Source of the DNA: an uncultured Anaerococcus sp. | GTDB lineage: Bacteria; Bacillota; Clostridia; Tissierellales; Peptoniphilaceae | DNA: 8,707 bases | Direction: 5' to 3' | NCBI GenBank assembly: GCA_900551095.1 | Contig: URUJ01000019.1 | Coordinates: 1 to 8,707 of the forward strand | Shown here: positions 5,106 through 8,707 of the stretch, piece after piece | How the letters are laid out: every line of letters begins with the position of its first letter | How positions within the stretch are numbered: the stretch's first letter is position 1 | Position numbers and translations under genes: made by a program | Notes under the pieces: model-generated | Told to the model about the DNA's origin: nothing | Databases searched by the model: none | What the model saw: the letters and a program-made list of their open reading frames with translations, nothing else

Positions 5106-6818
5106 ATGGAAGTTTTAAAAAAGCATATAGGACAAATTTTATCGTCAGTTATTATAGCAATAATTGGTGTTTTTTGTGGTGTTGTACCATATTTTGCTTT
5201 GGCTAAGATTACTCAAAATATAGCAATTAATAATACAGATTTAGAATTCTATGTAAGACCAATTTTGCTTATTTTAGGTGGATTAATAGGAAGTGTTATT
5301 TTTCATGAGATTTCAACTTTAATTTCTCACAATTTAGCATTTCGCATAATAGAGGACGAGAGGAAGAAACTTGTAAGAAAAATTAATAGATTATCTATGG
5401 GAGAGATTGAAAAACGATCTAGTGGAGAATGGACTCAGTTTATGGTAGAAACTTTGAATAAAATTGAGCAACCGATAGCTCATGTTATTCCTGAAGTAAT
5501 AGCTAATCTTATCATTCCAATCGCTTTAGTAGTTATTGTTTTTATTATAGATTGGAGAATTGGAATTGCAAATCTTATAACCTTACCTCTAGGGGTGTTA
5601 TTTTCAATTCTAATGATGGGCGGATATGAAGAAAAATCACGAAATTATCAAGAAGCCGCAAAAAACATGAATACAACAGCTGTTGAATATATTAGAGGAA
5701 TTCAAGTTATAAAGGCATTCAATAAATCTGCATCATCATATGGAAAATTTGTTGATGCTGTAAATAGCAATAGAGACAGTATGCTAAATTGGTATTTAAG
5801 TGTTTGTTTCTATATGACAGCAGCAATGGAAGTTTTACCATCAACTTTATTATTTGTTTTACCAACTTCTTTATACTTGTATATGAATGGAAGTATTGAA
5901 GTAGGCAATCTAATAATGTGTGTTTTATTATCCTATGCTTGCTACAAACCTTTGATTAAAGCTATGAGTCATATGGATACTATGGCAAATGTGAGAGTTG
6001 TAATTGATGAAATAAAAAATGTTATGGAATTACCAGAGTTAGAGCGAGGCAACAGAGAGGAAAACATAAGATTATACGATATAAATTTTGAAAATGTATG
6101 TTTTGCCTATAATGACGAGAAAAAAGTTTTTGATAACTTATCCTTTAGTGCAAAAGAAAATAAACTTACAGCTATTGTTGGTTATTCTGGCGGAGGAAAG
6201 TCCACTATTGCTAAGCTAATTGCAGGATATTGGAATATTAATAAAGGGAAAATATCCATAGGAAATGTAAATCTTAAAGATGTTTCTCTTGAAAAGAACA
6301 TGGAACTTGTAACCTATGTATCACAAGAAAACTATCTATTTAGGAAAAGTATTATAGATAATATGAGAATGGCAAATCAAAATGCTAGTATTGAAGAGAT
6401 AAAAGATGCTTGTAAAAAAGCTTCTTGTCATGACTTTATTATGAGTCTTCCTAATGGATATGAAACCATAATAGGAGAATCTGGAAGCAATTTATCTGGA
6501 GGAGAGAGACAAAGACTTACAATAGCAAGAGCTTTGCTTAAAGACAGCCCAATAGTTTTATTAGACGAAGCAACAGCATATTCTGATCCAGATAATGAAG
6601 CTGAAATTCAAAAATCGATAGATGCATTAGTAAAAAATAAAACTGTTATCATGATTGCTCATAGACTTTCTACAATAATAGGGGCAGATAAGATTATAGT
6701 ATTAAACAATGGGGAAATTGAAGCGGAAGGAACTCATAAAGAACTTCTTGAAAAAAGTGAAACATATGCAAAAATGTGGAAATCACATATAAGTTTATCA
6801 AACGATAGGGGTGAGTAA
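5106..6818 (+). CDS. ABC transporter half-molecule (membrane plus ATPase domain), YbtP-like
   Basis: A 570-residue protein with a type-IV (exporter-fold) membrane domain followed by an ATPase domain. Hydrophobic segments are at about 9-32, 51-72, 130-150, 153-172, 238-258 and 266-285. The ATPase domain has Walker A GYSGGGKST (359-367), Gln407, signature LSGGERQ (463-469), Asp487-Glu488 and switch His519. The D-loop reads AYSDPD (491-496), where most such proteins have a hydrophobic residue instead of Ser493. There is no signal peptide, peptidase domain or substrate-binding protein. AGGAGGTG at 5093-5100 supports the ATG, 16 bases after the ATPase gene. It abuts its partner with no gap, so the two probably form a heterodimer. 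Yersinia YbtP/YbtQ and mycobacterial IrtAB show that this fold can import ferric siderophores. The siderophore role here rests on resemblance and context; a drug or peptide exporter is the alternative. Confidence 0.85.
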   Translation: MEVLKKHIGQILSSVIIAIIGVFCGVVPYFALAKITQNIAINNTDLEFYVRPILLILGGLIGSVIFHEISTLISHNLAFRIIEDERKKLVRKINRLSMGEIEKRSSGEWTQFMVETLNKIEQPIAHVIPEVIANLIIPIALVVIVFIIDWRIGIANLITLPLGVLFSILMMGGYEEKSRNYQEAAKNMNTTAVEYIRGIQVIKAFNKSASSYGKFVDAVNSNRDSMLNWYLSVCFYMTAAMEVLPSTLLFVLPTSLYLYMNGSIEVGNLIMCVLLSYACYKPLIKAMSHMDTMANVRVVIDEIKNVMELPELERGNREENIRLYDINFENVCFAYNDEKKVFDNLSFSAKENKLTAIVGYSGGGKSTIAKLIAGYWNINKGKISIGNVNLKDVSLEKNMELVTYVSQENYLFRKSIIDNMRMANQNASIEEIKDACKKASCHDFIMSLPNGYETIIGESGSNLSGGERQRLTIARALLKDSPIVLLDEATAYSDPDNEAEIQKSIDALVKNKTVIMIAHRLSTIIGADKIIVLNNGEIEAEGTHKELLEKSETYAKMWKSHISLSNDRGE

Positions 6819-8564
6819 ATGAAAGAATTAATTCACAAATTATATTGGGTTGCTGGAAAAGAATCTTCCAAAATTAGCAAGATGTTTTTCTTTGAAGTAT
6901 TAAAAAGTATATTTGAAGGAATATCCCTTGGGGCTACAATGTTACTTCTACTTAAAATATTTCAAAATATATATGAAGGAAGAAACATTACAAAAGAAGA
7001 CATCTATGTCGTATTTGCTATAGCTCTATTAAGTGTAGTAGGGAAAATATTATCTAGTTATATGGCGGATAGAAATAAATACATCGCAACTTACAATATG
7101 GGAGCAGAAAATAGGCTATATATAGGTGATCAGCTAAAAAAAGTGAATATGGGTTATTTTAACAGCAACCGCCTTGGAAATATTTCAGGCGGATTAACCA
7201 CAGTTATAGGTGAACTTGAAACCGTAGGAGTTAATATAATAGAAACTTTATTTGTAGGGGTAATTCAAACTATAATAATGGCGATATTCATGATTCCATT
7301 TGATATAGTTACAGGTTCTATAATTTTAGGAACTTTATTCTTAGGAATGTTATGCAATGCTATATTTCAAAAGAAATCAGACGAGTTGACTAAAAAATTA
7401 CAAGCTTTAAAAATAAATCTAAATGCATCCACTTTGGAGTATGTTAAAGGTATTAGTGTTATTAAATCATTTGGAAAAAGTGGTGAAATGACTAAAGAAT
7501 TGGACAGAGAGATTTATAAAAATAGAAGAGGTTTTATAAATGTTGAAAAAACTGTAGCACCTGCTGCTTTGATATTTCTAATTATATTTAAATTGGGGAT
7601 TTGTCTTATTATATTTTCAGCTATTTACAGGTTTTGCATAGGAGAAATTGATCATTATAAAGCTGTAATGCTTGTAGTGTCTAGTTTTATTGTTTTTTCT
7701 GGTTTTGAAATGGCTGGAAGTATGCAAAACGTTAGAGGAATAGCTATACAAAACTTGGATTCAATTGCTAAACTTAGGAATTTACCAACAATTTCAGAAG
7801 GCACAAGAACAAGCTTTGAAAAAGGAGATATAAATCTAAAGGACGTTGACTTCTCATATGACGAACAGAATTTATTTAACCGTTTAAATTTAGATATTCC
7901 AAAAGGTAAGACTACAGCAATTGTAGGTGGTTCTGGAAGTGGAAAAACAACACTTTGTAATTTGATAGCTAGATTTTGGGATGTAGATTCTGGAGAAATA
8001 TTGATTGATGATAATAACATAAAAGATTTTAGGTATGACAATCTGTTATCTAATTTCACTTTTGTTTTTCAAGATGTATATTTGTTTGATGACACTATAA
8101 AAAATAACATTAAGTTCGGAAATCCAGAAGCTAGTGATGAGGAAGTTATTAATGTTGCTAAGCAAGCACAGTGTCATGAATTTATTATGAAGTTGTCAGA
8201 TGGTTATGACACAGTTTTACAAGAGGGTGGTTCAAATTTATCTGGAGGAGAGCGTCAGAGAATATCTATAGCAAGAGCTATGCTAAAACCAAGCAGAATT
8301 GTTATTCTTGACGAAGCTACTTCAAGTGTAGATCCAGAAAATGAACAACAACTTATAACTGCTTTAAACAATTTGTTAAAAGATAAAACTGTAATTGTGA
8401 TTGCACATAAACTTGAAACTATTAAAAATGCTGATCAAATTGTTGTTATGGATAAAGGAAATATTGAAAGTATTGGTAAACATAAAGAGCTTATGGAAAA
8501 ATCACACATATACAAGAGCTTTATTGAGAAAAGAGAAAAAGCTACTGGTTGGAAAATTGAATAA
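6819..8564 (+). CDS. ABC transporter half-molecule (membrane plus ATPase domain), YbtQ-like
   Basis: A 581-residue exporter-fold protein whose ATG follows the partner's TAA with no base between. A GGGGTGAG-type site before it overlaps the end of the upstream gene, so translation is likely coupled. Hydrophobic segments are at about 23-48, 61-82, 138-160, 163-182, 248-272 and 280-298. The ATPase domain shows Walker A GGSGSGKTT (370-378), Gln418, signature LSGGERQ (474-480), Asp498-Glu499, D-loop SSVDPE and switch His530. All catalytic residues are present. The stretch around the signature is closely alike in the two partners (CHDFIM...GGERQR versus CHEFIM...GGERQR), as expected of ancient paralogues forming a heterodimer. 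As with its partner, import of a siderophore-like compound is inferred from YbtQ/IrtB-type resemblance and from the operon. Confidence 0.85.
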   Translation: MKELIHKLYWVAGKESSKISKMFFFEVLKSIFEGISLGATMLLLLKIFQNIYEGRNITKEDIYVVFAIALLSVVGKILSSYMADRNKYIATYNMGAENRLYIGDQLKKVNMGYFNSNRLGNISGGLTTVIGELETVGVNIIETLFVGVIQTIIMAIFMIPFDIVTGSIILGTLFLGMLCNAIFQKKSDELTKKLQALKINLNASTLEYVKGISVIKSFGKSGEMTKELDREIYKNRRGFINVEKTVAPAALIFLIIFKLGICLIIFSAIYRFCIGEIDHYKAVMLVVSSFIVFSGFEMAGSMQNVRGIAIQNLDSIAKLRNLPTISEGTRTSFEKGDINLKDVDFSYDEQNLFNRLNLDIPKGKTTAIVGGSGSGKTTLCNLIARFWDVDSGEILIDDNNIKDFRYDNLLSNFTFVFQDVYLFDDTIKNNIKFGNPEASDEEVINVAKQAQCHEFIMKLSDGYDTVLQEGGSNLSGGERQRISIARAMLKPSRIVILDEATSSVDPENEQQLITALNNLLKDKTVIVIAHKLETIKNADQIVVMDKGNIESIGKHKELMEKSHIYKSFIEKREKATGWKIE

Positions 8565-8585
8565 AATTTAATAGAGGATGATTTT

Positions 8586-8707
8586 ATGAAACAAGATATG
8601 AAAGAACAATTATTAACAAAAAGACCTATAGATTTACTTTTTCAATTATCTATCCCTGCTGTAATAGGAATGATAGTAATAGGTCTTTATCCACTAATGG
8701 ATGGAAT
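8586..8707 (+). CDS. MATE-family transporter, N-terminal 40 codons, cut by right edge
   Basis: ATG at 8586 lies 8 bases after AGAGG (8573-8577) and 21 bases after the preceding stop. The frame stays open to the window end. The visible residues include LLTKRPIDLLFQLSIPAVIG followed by MIVIGLYPLMDG. This resembles the start of MATE (NorM/DinF-type) proteins, where a short cytosolic leader precedes a first membrane helix with a Ser-Ile-Pro and a later Asp-Gly turn. MATE proteins are cation-coupled exporters of small organic molecules. At the end of this operon it might export a metabolite linked to the imported compound. The rest of the protein is not visible, so family assignment rests on this short segment and on context. 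Confidence 0.75.
   Translation, partial: MKQDMKEQLLTKRPIDLLFQLSIPAVIGMIVIGLYPLMDG

Noticed and set aside
7655..8059. Minus-strand open frame of 134 codons within the second ABC half-transporter gene
   Set aside because: It lies wholly antisense to the ATPase domain of a clearly conserved gene, shows no recognisable domain and is a mirror of biased codon use.

Overview
The window is AT-rich DNA with strong AGGAGG-type ribosome binding sites, frequent AGA and ATA codons, and two probable TTG starts. This points to a low-GC Firmicute (a Clostridia/Tissierellia-type or streptococcal-type host, not resolved further). All genes lie on the + strand.

Left part (1-1186): the C-terminal two thirds of an IS110-family transposase (recombinase) enters from the left edge and ends at 839. 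A 347-base non-coding stretch follows. It holds a weak hairpin, a perfect 20-base A/T palindrome, two tandem copies of a 27-base unit, and a probable promoter. Where the insertion sequence ends is not visible.

Regulator (1187-2158): an AraC-family activator with a PchR/YbtA-like N-terminal half. It has a TTG start set by a perfectly placed AGGAGGT and is closed off by a strong hairpin terminator (2197-2243).

Transporter operon (2299 to beyond 8707): six tightly spaced genes, with gaps of 0-21 bases. They are an MptD/Trep_Strep-type ECF S component, an EcfT (CbiQ-like) transmembrane subunit, a fused double-ATPase EcfA-EcfA' (CbiO-CbiO), two half-size ABC proteins with exporter fold that resemble the YbtP/YbtQ siderophore-import pair, and the first 40 codons of a MATE-family transporter cut by the right edge. 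A candidate operator made of two 11-base direct repeats lies between the terminator and the first gene.

Taken together this looks like an inducible uptake cassette for a metallophore or siderophore-like molecule. The AraC protein would sense the ligand, the ECF module and/or the YbtPQ-like pair would bring ligand or metal in, and the MATE protein could export a related compound. The layout recalls the transporter half of the streptococcal equibactin locus, but no biosynthetic gene is visible here, so a xenosiderophore or other scavenging role is possible. The substrate is inferred from family resemblance and layout only. An insertion sequence beside the cassette agrees with an accessory, possibly mobile, region.
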